Source of the DNA: Streptomyces palmae
Lineage (GTDB): Bacteria > Actinomycetota > Actinomycetes > Streptomycetales > Streptomycetaceae
DNA: 38,069 nucleotides
Direction of reading: 5' to 3'
Assembly (NCBI RefSeq): GCF_004684805.1
Contig: NZ_SRID01000022.1
Coordinates: 1-38,069, forward strand
In this document: positions 7,084 through 13,717 of the stretch, one piece after another
How the letters are laid out: every line of letters begins with the position of its first letter
Position numbering within the stretch: position 1 is the first letter of the stretch
The notes under the pieces: generated by a model
Databases searched by the model: none
The model's input: only the letters and a program-made list of their open reading frames with translations
What the model was told of the DNA's origin: nothing
Made by a program: the position numbers and the translations under genes

Positions 7084-10000
7084 TCAGTAGACCGGCATGT
7101 GGCGCGGGCCCAGGTCGGTACGGACCGGGGGCGGGGCCAGCCGCACCGCGGCGCCGAGCACGGAGAGGCCGGAGGCGGCCACCACCACCGGCTCCAGGTC
7201 CACGGCCACCACCTCGGGGTGGTCGTCCACCATCCGGGACACCCGCAGCAGCAGTTCCTCCAGGGCGGCGGTGTCGACCGGCTGGGAGCCCCGCCAGCCG
7301 AAGAGCAGCGGCGCGGTGCGGATGGCCCTGATCAGCTCGGCGACGTCGCGGTCGGTGGCGGGCACCAGCCGGTGCGCGGTGTCGCCGAGCAGCTCGGAGG
7401 GGGCGCCGGCGAGGCCGAAGGAGAGCACCGCCCCGGCGGCCGGGTCGATCGCGGCCCGGACCACGGTGTCCACCCCGCGGGGCGCCATCCGCTGCACCAC
7501 CGGCCGCAACTCCTCGGGCGGGCCCAGGCGTTCGGTCAGCTCGGCGTAGGCGCGGCGCAGCTCCCCCGCGCTGCCCAGGTCCAGCCGCACCCCGCCCAGG
7601 TCGGTGCGGTGCCGCAGGTACGGGGCGGTGGCCTTGAGGGCGACCGGGAAGCCCAGCCGGGTGGCGGCCCGCACGGCGGCCTCCGGGTCCGGCGCGGGCA
7701 GCGCGGGCAGCAGGCTGATGCCGTAGCGGGCGAGCAGCCGCTGGGCGTCCGGCTCCGACAGGTCCACGCCCGCCCCGGCGGCGTACTCGGGCGCGGTGGC
7801 TCCGCCGGCGGTCCCGGCCGCCTCGGCGGCGCCTGCCGAGGGGCCGGCCGGCGCGGGCCAGACGGCCGCGTCCGGGGCCTCGGGGAGCGGCGGCTGGGCG
7901 GCGGACCAGGGCCGCGGGGCGGTGGTGTCCGCGGCGAGCAGCACCTCGATGTCCTCGGCGGCCCCGGCCTGGTCGATGTCCTCGTACTCGGGCACCCGGC
8001 CGGGGTCGGCGGACCGGCGCCGCCAGTCCGCGTACCGCACGGCCTCCGCCAGCGCCCGCACCGCGCGCTCGGCGGAGGGGTAGGTGGGGATCGGGGGCAG
8101 CTCCGGGGCCGGCCAGGGGCCTGCCGCACCTCCGCGCTCGCCCCCGGCACCCGGGGCGTCCGCGGCGCGCGGAGCGGGGCTGGGGTCTGCGGTGCCACCG
8201 ATGGCAGCGCCCGGGGCGTCCGCCGAGCGCGGGGCGGGCCCGGGGTCCGCGGCCTCGCCGACGGCGGTGCCGGAGGCGTCCGCCGAGCGCGGGGCGGGTC
8301 CTTGCTGGTGCGTGCGGGCCGGGTCCGGCGCGGGCGCGGTCAGGGGCGCCGCCAGGGCCTCCGCCAGGCCGGGGATCTCCAGGTGCACCACGGCCACGGG
8401 CTTCCCCGGGCCGCCGGCACCCTCTCGTTCCGCCGCCGCGGCGGCGCACGCCTCCCGCACGGCGGCGGCCAGTTCGGCGGGGGCGGGGGCGCCGACCCAC
8501 GGCATGGCGTTCACCACGACCGCGTCGCAGATGTCGTCGGCCAGTACCGCGCGCAGCGCGCGGCCGAAGTCGGCCGGCGCGGCCGCGGTGGTCAGGTCGC
8601 GGGGCGGCAGCGGGTCGAGGCCCTCGGTGCGGCAGGCGTCGTAGGTGAGCAGGCCGAGCGACTCGGAGTTGCCGAGGATGGCCACCCGCGAGCCGGCCGG
8701 CAGCGGCTGGGCGGCCAGGAGCAGCCCGGTGTCGGCCAGCTCGGTGACGGTGTCGACGCGGATCACCCCGGCCTGGCGGAGCAGGTCGGTGACGGTGGCG
8801 TCCGGGATCCTGGTGGTGGGGACCGCGTGGCCGGGGGGCGCGCTGCCGCTGTGCCGGGCGCCCTTGACCACCACCACGGGCTTGGCCGCGGCGGTGCGCC
8901 GGGCGAGGCGGGTGAACTTGCGCGGGTTCCCGAGGGATTCCAGATACATCAGGGCGATGTCGGTGTGCGGATCGTCGTGCCAGTACTGCAGCAGGTCGTT
9001 GCCGGAGAGGTCGGCGCGGTTGCCGGCGGAGACGAACGTCGACAGACCCGAGACGGTCAGCAGTCCGCCGGGGCGCCGGTGCAGACCGGACAGCAGGGCG
9101 ATGCCGATCGCCCCGGACTGGGTGAACAGCCCCACCCGGCCGGCCGGCGGCAGCTCGGGCGAGAGGGAGGCGTTGAGCCGTACGCCCGCCGCCGTGTTGA
9201 TGATCCCGAAGGCGTTGGGGCCGATCACCCGCATGCCGTGGGAACGGGCCTGCCGGACCAGCTCGCGCTGCCGCGCCCTGCCCTCGGGGCCGCTCTCGGC
9301 GTACCCCGAGGAGATCACCACCAGGCCCTGGACTCCGTGCTCGCCGCAGTCGGCGACCACGGAGGGCACCTGGGCGGCGGGCACCGCGACGATGGCCAGC
9401 TCGACCGGCTCGGTGATCTCGGCGAGCGACCGGTGGGCCGGTACGCCCTCGGGCTCCAGCACGGTCATGCCCTCCGCGAAGGCGTGGTTGACCGCGTGGA
9501 CGCGGCCGGTGAAGCCGCCGTCCAGCACGTTGCGCAGCACGGTGCGGCCGAGCCCGCCGGGGTGGCGGCCGACGCCGATGACGGCGAGCGAGCCGGGGGC
9601 GAGCAGGCGCTGTACGGACCGGGCCTCGGCGCGCTGTTCGCGCCCGCGCATCACGGCGACCGAGCGGGCGGTGGGCTCCAGGTCGAGCTCCAGGCGGACC
9701 ACGCCGTCCTCGAAGCTGCGCTGCTGGGTGTAGCCGGCGTCCGTGAACACCTTGATCATCTTGGTGTTGGCGGGCAGCACCTCGGCGGCGAAGCGCCGGA
9801 TGCCGCGCTCCCGGGCGACCGCGGCGATGTGCTCCAGCAGGGCGGAGGCCACACCGCGGCCCTGGTGGGCGTCCTGGACCAGGAAGGCGACCTCGGCCTC
9901 GTCCGGGACCGGGCCCCCGGGGGCGGACGGGGAGTGGGCGGACCGGCCGCGCTCGTCGATCCGGTCGTACCGCACGGTGGCGATGAACTCGTCGCCGACG

Positions 10001-10257
10001 GTGGCGGCCAGGCCCACCCGGTCGACGTAGTCGTGGTGGGTGAAGCGGCGCACGTCGCGGTCGGAGAGCCGGGGATAGGGGGCGAAGAAGCGGTAGTACT
10101 TCGACTCGTCCGAGACGTGTTCGTAGAAGCTGACCAGCCGCTGCGCGTCGTCGGGGGTGATGGGCCGGATCTGCGCGGTGCCCCCGTCGCGGAGCACCAC
10201 ATCGGCCTCCCAATGGGCCGGATAGCTGTGCCGGTCTGGGTCCGGCGCGATCTCCAT
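7084..10257 (-). CDS. patA: PatA-type protein acetyltransferase: GNAT fused to acyl-CoA-synthetase-like domains
   Basis: This 1057-residue protein has an N-terminal GNAT domain (about residues 20-185; putative general base Glu122 in EAEVAFLVQD and the acetyl-CoA loop QGRGVASALL at 132-141). A CoA-binding Rossmann domain (~220-315, GSLAVIGVGRHPG), a succinyl-CoA-ligase-like domain (~365-520, FTQSGAIGIAL, GIINTAAG) and a C-terminal ATP-grasp domain (~830-1050) follow. GNAT-first order is the hallmark of Streptomyces lividans PatA, which acetylates and inactivates acyl-CoA synthetases; the Salmonella Pat enzyme has the opposite order. A ~190-residue Ala/Pro linker before the ATP-grasp domain contains three 20-residue repeats. 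The transcript is probably leaderless: TAGGCT lies 6 nt from ATG 10257 and no ribosome site is seen. The gene symbol is by architecture, not by alignment. Confidence 0.88.
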   Translation of the reverse strand: MEIAPDPDRHSYPAHWEADVVLRDGGTAQIRPITPDDAQRLVSFYEHVSDESKYYRFFAPYPRLSDRDVRRFTHHDYVDRVGLAATVGDEFIATVRYDRIDERGRSAHSPSAPGGPVPDEAEVAFLVQDAHQGRGVASALLEHIAAVARERGIRRFAAEVLPANTKMIKVFTDAGYTQQRSFEDGVVRLELDLEPTARSVAVMRGREQRAEARSVQRLLAPGSLAVIGVGRHPGGLGRTVLRNVLDGGFTGRVHAVNHAFAEGMTVLEPEGVPAHRSLAEITEPVELAIVAVPAAQVPSVVADCGEHGVQGLVVISSGYAESGPEGRARQRELVRQARSHGMRVIGPNAFGIINTAAGVRLNASLSPELPPAGRVGLFTQSGAIGIALLSGLHRRPGGLLTVSGLSTFVSAGNRADLSGNDLLQYWHDDPHTDIALMYLESLGNPRKFTRLARRTAAAKPVVVVKGARHSGSAPPGHAVPTTRIPDATVTDLLRQAGVIRVDTVTELADTGLLLAAQPLPAGSRVAILGNSESLGLLTYDACRTEGLDPLPPRDLTTAAAPADFGRALRAVLADDICDAVVVNAMPWVGAPAPAELAAAVREACAAAAAEREGAGGPGKPVAVVHLEIPGLAEALAAPLTAPAPDPARTHQQGPAPRSADASGTAVGEAADPGPAPRSADAPGAAIGGTADPSPAPRAADAPGAGGERGGAAGPWPAPELPPIPTYPSAERAVRALAEAVRYADWRRRSADPGRVPEYEDIDQAGAAEDIEVLLAADTTAPRPWSAAQPPLPEAPDAAVWPAPAGPSAGAAEAAGTAGGATAPEYAAGAGVDLSEPDAQRLLARYGISLLPALPAPDPEAAVRAATRLGFPVALKATAPYLRHRTDLGGVRLDLGSAGELRRAYAELTERLGPPEELRPVVQRMAPRGVDTVVRAAIDPAAGAVLSFGLAGAPSELLGDTAHRLVPATDRDVAELIRAIRTAPLLFGWRGSQPVDTAALEELLLRVSRMVDDHPEVVAVDLEPVVVAASGLSVLGAAVRLAPPPVRTDLGPRHMPVY
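8151..8300 (-). repeat. 60-bp in-frame tandem repeat in the acetyltransferase linker
   Basis: The coding DNA repeats with an exact 60-bp period, giving about two and a half copies at the DNA level and three 20-residue protein repeats that begin PAPRSADA or PAPRAADA. The repeat lies between the succinyl-CoA-ligase-like and ATP-grasp domains. Because the period is a multiple of three, copy-number change would lengthen the linker without breaking the frame. Confidence 0.85.
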
Positions 10258-10263
10258 GGGCCC

Positions 10264-10269
10264 AGCCTA
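10264..10269 (-). promoter_or_regulatory. -10 box of a probable leaderless promoter for the acetyltransferase gene
   Basis: On the minus strand TAGGCT fits the TANNNT pattern and ends 6 nt before the ATG, so transcription would begin at or next to the A of the start codon. No Shine-Dalgarno site is present. A -35 box is not obvious. Confidence 0.5.
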
Positions 10270-10417
10270 GAGCCTGCCGCGGGGCATGTGTCGGGCGAGC
10301 CCGGCCCGGTGCGCGGCACCCCTCCCGGGTGTGGGCCCCGGTGCGTCGCGGGGTTCCTCGCGGGGCGGCCGACCGTGGCGACAAGTCCGTATCAGACCAT
10401 TGCCGACCCCGTGAGAG

Positions 10418-10433
10418 ACTGGTCTAGACAACC
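10418..10433 (+). promoter_or_regulatory. DasR-responsive element (dre) upstream of ptsH
   Basis: ACTGGTCTAGACAACC matches 14 of 16 positions of the dre consensus ACTGGTCTAGACCACT. DasR is the Streptomyces GntR-family repressor of N-acetylglucosamine uptake and phosphotransferase genes, and is released by glucosamine-6-phosphate. The site begins 37 bp before the ptsH ATG. TTGCCG at 10400-10405 could be a -35 box, which would put the operator over the -10 region, as expected for repression. Confidence 0.85.
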
Positions 10434-10454
10434 CACGACCTGAAGGGCTACACC

Positions 10455-10736
10455 ATGGTTGAGCGCCGCGTCACCGTCGGCTGGGCCGAGGGCCTGCACG
10501 CCCGTCCCGCCTCGATCTTCGTTCGGGCCGCGACCGCGTCCGGCGTCCCCGTGACGATCGCCAAGGCCGAGGGGAACCCGGTCAACGCCGCCTCCATGCT
10601 GGCCGTGCTCAGCCTGGGCGCGCAGGGCGGCGAGGAGATCGTGCTCGCCTCCGAGGACGAGAACGCCGAGGCGGCGCTCGACCGTCTGGCCAAGCTGGTC
10701 GCCGAGGGCCTCGAGGAGCTGCCGGAGACGGTCTGA
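10455..10736 (+). CDS. ptsH: Phosphocarrier protein HPr
   Basis: This 93-residue protein is the general phosphocarrier of the sugar phosphotransferase system. It accepts phosphate from enzyme I and passes it to sugar-specific IIA proteins in the cytoplasm. The active-site histidine is His15 in GLHARPAS. Ser47 in NAASMLAVLSLG aligns with the regulatory Ser46 of low-GC Gram-positive HPr proteins, although Streptomyces lack the usual HPr kinase. Length is normal for HPr. GAAGGG lies 7 nt before ATG 10455. The gene stands alone, without ptsI beside it, and is preceded by a dre site at 10418-10433, so induction by N-acetylglucosamine metabolism through DasR is expected. A strong hairpin at 10756-10807 ends the unit. 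Confidence 0.97.
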   Translation: MVERRVTVGWAEGLHARPASIFVRAATASGVPVTIAKAEGNPVNAASMLAVLSLGAQGGEEIVLASEDENAEAALDRLAKLVAEGLEELPETV

Positions 10737-10755
10737 GCCGACCCCGCCGCACACG

Positions 10756-10807
10756 CGCCGAAGGGCCGCGGTACTCCGAGAGATCGGAGCGCCGCGGCCC
10801 TTCGGCG
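10756..10807. terminator. Strong hairpin terminator after ptsH
   Basis: A perfect 16-bp stem pairs 10756-10771 with 10792-10807 (CGCCGAAGGGCCGCGG and its complement). A second inner stem, CTCCGA/TCGGAG, lies within the loop. It begins 20 bp after the ptsH stop. Because the arms are complementary it could also stop leftward readthrough. Confidence 0.92.
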
Positions 10808-10851
10808 TGAGCGGGGTCGGGACTGCCGGAATGCCGCCTTACGCGGGTACG

Positions 10852-10887
10852 GCGCAGGCCCCGGCCGAGATGGGCCGGGGCCTGTGC
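10852..10887 (-). terminator. Hairpin terminator after the M23 peptidase gene
   Basis: CAGGCCCCGGCC (10855-10866) pairs perfectly with GGCCGGGGCCTG (10873-10884) around a 6-nt loop, and the stem extends by three more pairs with one G-U wobble. It lies 45 bp beyond the stop codon of the leftward peptidase gene, so convergent ptsH and peptidase genes each have their own terminator. Confidence 0.85.
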
Positions 10888-10931
10888 GGAGGCTGGCTGC
10901 CGGCGCGGCGGGAGGGCGCGCCGGGGGGCGG

Positions 10932-11735
10932 TCAGATCTTGACGCCGTGCGAGCGGAGGTAGCTGATCGGGTCGATGTCGGAGCCGTACTCCGCGCCGGT
11001 GCGCGCCTCGAAGTGCAGGTGCGGACCGGTGGAGTTGCCGCTGCTGCCGGAGAGCCCTATCTGCTGGCCCGGGGTGACCGTCTGGCCCACCGAGACGCTG
11101 AGGGACGACAGGTGGCCGTACTGCGTGTAGGTGCCGTCGTTCATCTTGATGACGACGTTGTTGCCGTACGCGCCGCCCCAGCCGGCCTCCACCACGGTGC
11201 CGGAGCCCACCGAGTGCACCGGGGTGCCGGAGGCGGCGTGGAAGTCGATGCCGGTGTGGCTGCCGGAGGACCACAGGCCACTGGAGGCGTGGTACTGGGT
11301 CGACACGTAGGAGCCGGCGACCGGCATCACGAAGGTGTTGAGGCGCTTGCGCTCGGCCTCGCGGGCGGCGCGCAGCCGGGCCTCCCGCTCCGCCTTGGCC
11401 TTCTTCTCGGCGGCCTCGGCGCGGCGCTTGGTGGCCGCCGCCTCGCGGGCGGCGTCCTGGCGGGCCTGCTCCTGGGCCTCCTCCTGGGCCTCCGCCTGCT
11501 CCTGGCTGGCCGCCTGGGCGTCGATCCCGTCCGCGACGTGGTCGCCGACCACGATCGTCTGGTTGAGACCGGTGTCCTGGAACCGCGGGGCGCCGTCCGG
11601 GGCGGCGAAGGCCGGGCCGGCCAGCGAGGCCACACCGGAGGCGGCGATGGTGGCCACCCCCGCGAGCTGGGCCCCGGCGGGGATCGAGGCACTTCGGGCG
11701 CGGCGGTGCTTACCGGTGGGACGGGTGAACGCCAT
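10932..11735 (-). CDS. Secreted M23-family cell-wall endopeptidase
   Basis: This 267-residue protein has a basic N-terminus, a hydrophobic segment (about residues 19-44) and a likely signal-peptidase site after AFA, so it is exported. An Ala/Glu/Arg-rich coiled coil spans about residues 72-132. The M23 (lysostaphin/LytM) domain follows with zinc ligands His160 and Asp164 in HTGIDFH and His241 in GPHLHFE, and a further catalytic His208 in QYGHLS. Such enzymes cleave peptide cross-bridges of peptidoglycan. All metal ligands are present, so it should be an active hydrolase rather than an EnvC/NlpD-like activator. A c-di-AMP riboswitch occupies its 5' leader, so expression should fall or rise with c-di-AMP, as for other Streptomyces wall hydrolases such as rpfA. 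AAAGGAG precedes ATG 11735. Confidence 0.94.
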   Translation of the reverse strand: MAFTRPTGKHRRARSASIPAGAQLAGVATIAASGVASLAGPAFAAPDGAPRFQDTGLNQTIVVGDHVADGIDAQAASQEQAEAQEEAQEQARQDAAREAAATKRRAEAAEKKAKAEREARLRAAREAERKRLNTFVMPVAGSYVSTQYHASSGLWSSGSHTGIDFHAASGTPVHSVGSGTVVEAGWGGAYGNNVVIKMNDGTYTQYGHLSSLSVSVGQTVTPGQQIGLSGSSGNSTGPHLHFEARTGAEYGSDIDPISYLRSHGVKI

Positions 11736-11762
11736 GAGCCGGCGTACTCCTTTCCTTCCTTC

Positions 11763-11928
11763 TCGCCTACCGGGTTAGCTGACGGGTTCGGAGCAGGAAG
11801 GTCTCCTACGGGCCCCTCTGGCGAGGCACCCGATTCACCCCTGGGGACATGGGCCCCTTCCTGCCCGATGGCGGGCGAGGAGGGAGGGTCCCCGGCTCCC
11901 TCAGGCTCACACCTGGGGGACTCGGCGA
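11763..11928 (-). promoter_or_regulatory. ydaO/yuaA c-di-AMP riboswitch in the leader of the M23 peptidase gene
   Basis: Read on the minus strand, the leader shows the hallmarks of the ydaO class in order: GAGCCTGAGGGAGCCGGGGA, then GGGGTGAATCGGG, then CCGAACCCGTCAGCTAACCC followed by GGTAGGCG. The closing P1 helix is formed by TCGCC (at 11928-11924) and GGCGA (at 11767-11763). The element ends 28 nt before the ATG. ydaO riboswitches bind c-di-AMP and in Streptomyces typically control cell-wall-lytic genes. A weak promoter (TTGGTG, 18 nt, TAGCGT) lies upstream, near 11980-12010 on the minus strand. Confidence 0.95.
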
Positions 11929-12088
11929 TGACTGTCCGGGCCGCGGGTGCGGCACCAGCTGACGAACAGCCGCATTGACGCTAGACGCGTGATCTTCTCT
12001 TCACCAAACGGATCCGGGATTTTGTTGCATGCGCCACAGGCCAGACGCCCCGTCATGCCAATAAAACGGACATTGCCCAAGCGGAAAG

Positions 12089-12124
12089 GAGGACTCCGGC
12101 GCCCGGTATGGCGCCGGAGTCCTC
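12089..12124 (-). terminator. Hairpin terminator downstream of the M16 peptidase pair
   Basis: A perfect 15-bp stem, GAGGACTCCGGCGCC (12089-12103) with its complement (12110-12124), closes a 6-nt loop CGGTAT. It separates the M16 operon from the promoter and riboswitch of the M23 gene. The left arm plus the next base is identical over 16 nt to that of the sepH terminator at 2204-2219. Confidence 0.9.
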
Positions 12125-12139
12125 TGTGTCCCTCATGGG

Positions 12140-12328
12140 GTGATTCGGTGTCAGCCACCCCCGCGCGGCGGGGAGACCGCGGCCGGCGGGGAGACCGCCG
12201 GCCGGGCCGCACGGCGGTCGGCCCGGCGGCACGGCGGTCGACAGCGGCGCGGTGCTCGGCCCGGCGGGTGCGGCGGTCGACCCTGCGGTGCGGCGGTGCG
12301 GCCGGAGCCGGCCGCCGCACCGGACCGG
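12140..12328. repeat. GC-rich degenerate repeat tract beside the M16 gene stop codon
   Basis: This non-coding stretch abuts the stop codon of the second M16 gene. It holds two copies of GGCGGGGAGACCGC (12167-12180 and 12185-12198) and at least three copies of an ACGGCGGTCG-like unit, with related GCGGTGCGGCGGTGCGG runs to its right. No hairpin or open frame explains it. It resembles the other 3'-end repeat tracts in this window. Confidence 0.6.
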
Positions 12329-13717
12329 TCAGCCGCTGACCACCGTGACCTCGCCGATCCCGAGCGCGCGGACCGGCTCCTCGATGGCGGCGGCGTCACC
12401 GACGAGCACGGTGACCAACCGGTCCACCGGGAAGGCGTTCACCACGGCCGCCGTCGCCTCCACCGTGCCGGTCTCGGCCAGCCGGGCGTACAGATGGGCC
12501 TGGAAGTCGTCCGGCAGATGCTGCTCCACCTGGTCGGCCAGGGTGCCCGCGACCGCGGCGGCCGTCTCGAACTTCAGCGGGGCGACGCCGACCAGGTTCT
12601 GTACCGCGACATCGCGCTCCTCGTCGGTCAGCCCCTCCTCGGCCAGCGTGCGCAGCACCCGCCAGGTGTCCTCCAGCGCCGGCCCGGTCACCTCGGTGGC
12701 CACCGAGCCGGTGATGGCGAGCATCGCCGCCCCGGAGCCGTCCGGCATCGACCGCAGCACCTGCCCGAAGGAGCGCACCCCGTAGGTGTAGCCCTTCTCC
12801 TCGCGCAGCACCTGGTCCAGCCGGGAGGTGAGGGTGCCGCCCAGGCAGTAGGTGCCGAGCACCTGGGCGGGCCAGACCCGGTCGTGCCGGTCGGCGCCGA
12901 TACGGCCGATGAGCAGCTGGGTCTGCACCGCGCCCGGCCGGTCCACGATCACCACCCGGGCGGTGTCGTCGGCGGTGATCGCCGGGTAGGTGCGCTGCGG
13001 GGCGGGGCCGCCGCTCCAGCTCCCGAGGGTGTCGGCCAGCACCTGGTCCAGGTCGACGCCGGTCAGGTCGCCGACCACCACGGCGGTGCTGGTGGAGGGG
13101 CGGACATGGGCCTCGTAGAAGGCGCGGACCGCGGTGGCGTCGATGCGCCGCACCGTCTCCTCGGTGCCCTGGCGGGGGCGCGAGGGCCGGGAGTCGGCGG
13201 GGAAGAGCTCCTTGGACAGCGCCATCGAGGCGCGGCGGGCCGGGTTGGCCAGCTCGTGCGGGATTTCGTCGAGGCGGTTGGCCACCAGCCGCTCCACCTC
13301 GCCGTCGGGGAAGGCGGGGGCGCGCAGCGCGTCGGCGAGCAGGCCCAGCCCCCGGGCCAGCCGGGAGACCGGGACCTCCAGCGAGACCCGTACCCCGGGG
13401 TGGTCGGCGTGCGCGTCCAAGGTGGCGCCGCAGCGCTCCAGCTCGGCGGCGAACTCCTCCGCGCTGTGCTTGTCGGTCCCCTCGGACAGGGCGCGGGCCA
13501 TGATGGTGGCGACCCCGTCCAGCCCCGCGGGCTCGGCGTCCAGCGGGGCGTCCAGGTTGACCTCGACCGCGACCACCTGCTGGCCGGGTCGGTGGCAGCG
13601 CAGCACGGTGAGCCCGTTGGGCAGCTCACCGCGCTCGGGGGCCGGGAAGGCCCACGGCTTGGCGGCGCCGGCCGTCGGCTGCGGGTGGAAGGTCATGGTG
13701 GCGGCGGTGTCGCTCAC
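12329..13717 (-). CDS. M16-family peptidase homologue lacking the zinc motif
   Basis: This 462-residue protein has the two-lobed M16 (pitrilysin/mitochondrial-processing-peptidase) fold, with lobes of roughly residues 20-230 and 235-455. Where active members carry HXXEH, this protein reads TIMARALSEGT, so the metal-binding and catalytic residues are absent. It should act as the non-catalytic partner of the active M16 protein encoded immediately upstream, as the alpha subunit does in two-subunit M16 peptidases. The later YTYGVRSFG and Arg-rich substrate-binding region of the C-terminal lobe is kept. The start is GTG 13717, which overlaps the upstream TGA by 4 bases (GTGA), so translation is coupled and near-equal amounts are expected. 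An internal ATG 21 nt later is a less likely start. A terminator follows at 12089-12124. Confidence 0.9.
   Translation of the reverse strand: MSDTAATMTFHPQPTAGAAKPWAFPAPERGELPNGLTVLRCHRPGQQVVAVEVNLDAPLDAEPAGLDGVATIMARALSEGTDKHSAEEFAAELERCGATLDAHADHPGVRVSLEVPVSRLARGLGLLADALRAPAFPDGEVERLVANRLDEIPHELANPARRASMALSKELFPADSRPSRPRQGTEETVRRIDATAVRAFYEAHVRPSTSTAVVVGDLTGVDLDQVLADTLGSWSGGPAPQRTYPAITADDTARVVIVDRPGAVQTQLLIGRIGADRHDRVWPAQVLGTYCLGGTLTSRLDQVLREEKGYTYGVRSFGQVLRSMPDGSGAAMLAITGSVATEVTGPALEDTWRVLRTLAEEGLTDEERDVAVQNLVGVAPLKFETAAAVAGTLADQVEQHLPDDFQAHLYARLAETGTVEATAAVVNAFPVDRLVTVLVGDAAAIEEPVRALGIGEVTVVSG

Noticed and set aside
6836..10443. Very long open frames on both strands overlapping the acetyltransferase gene (for example over 1100 codons in shifted frames)
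   Set aside because: They have Arg/Pro/Gly-rich, low-complexity translations with no domain, and overlap a frame with clear GNAT and acyl-CoA-synthetase domains. They are shadows caused by high GC.
11907..12054. Short leftward reading frame overlapping the riboswitch leader of the M23 gene
   Set aside because: It overlaps conserved ydaO structure, has no ribosome site, and its short translation is not family-like.
12108..12143. 11-codon mini-gene starting in the loop of the hairpin at 12089-12124, with AAAGGAGG upstream
   Set aside because: The purine run is part of the terminator stem and 15 nt from the ATG; it lies on the opposite strand to the genes and has no other support.
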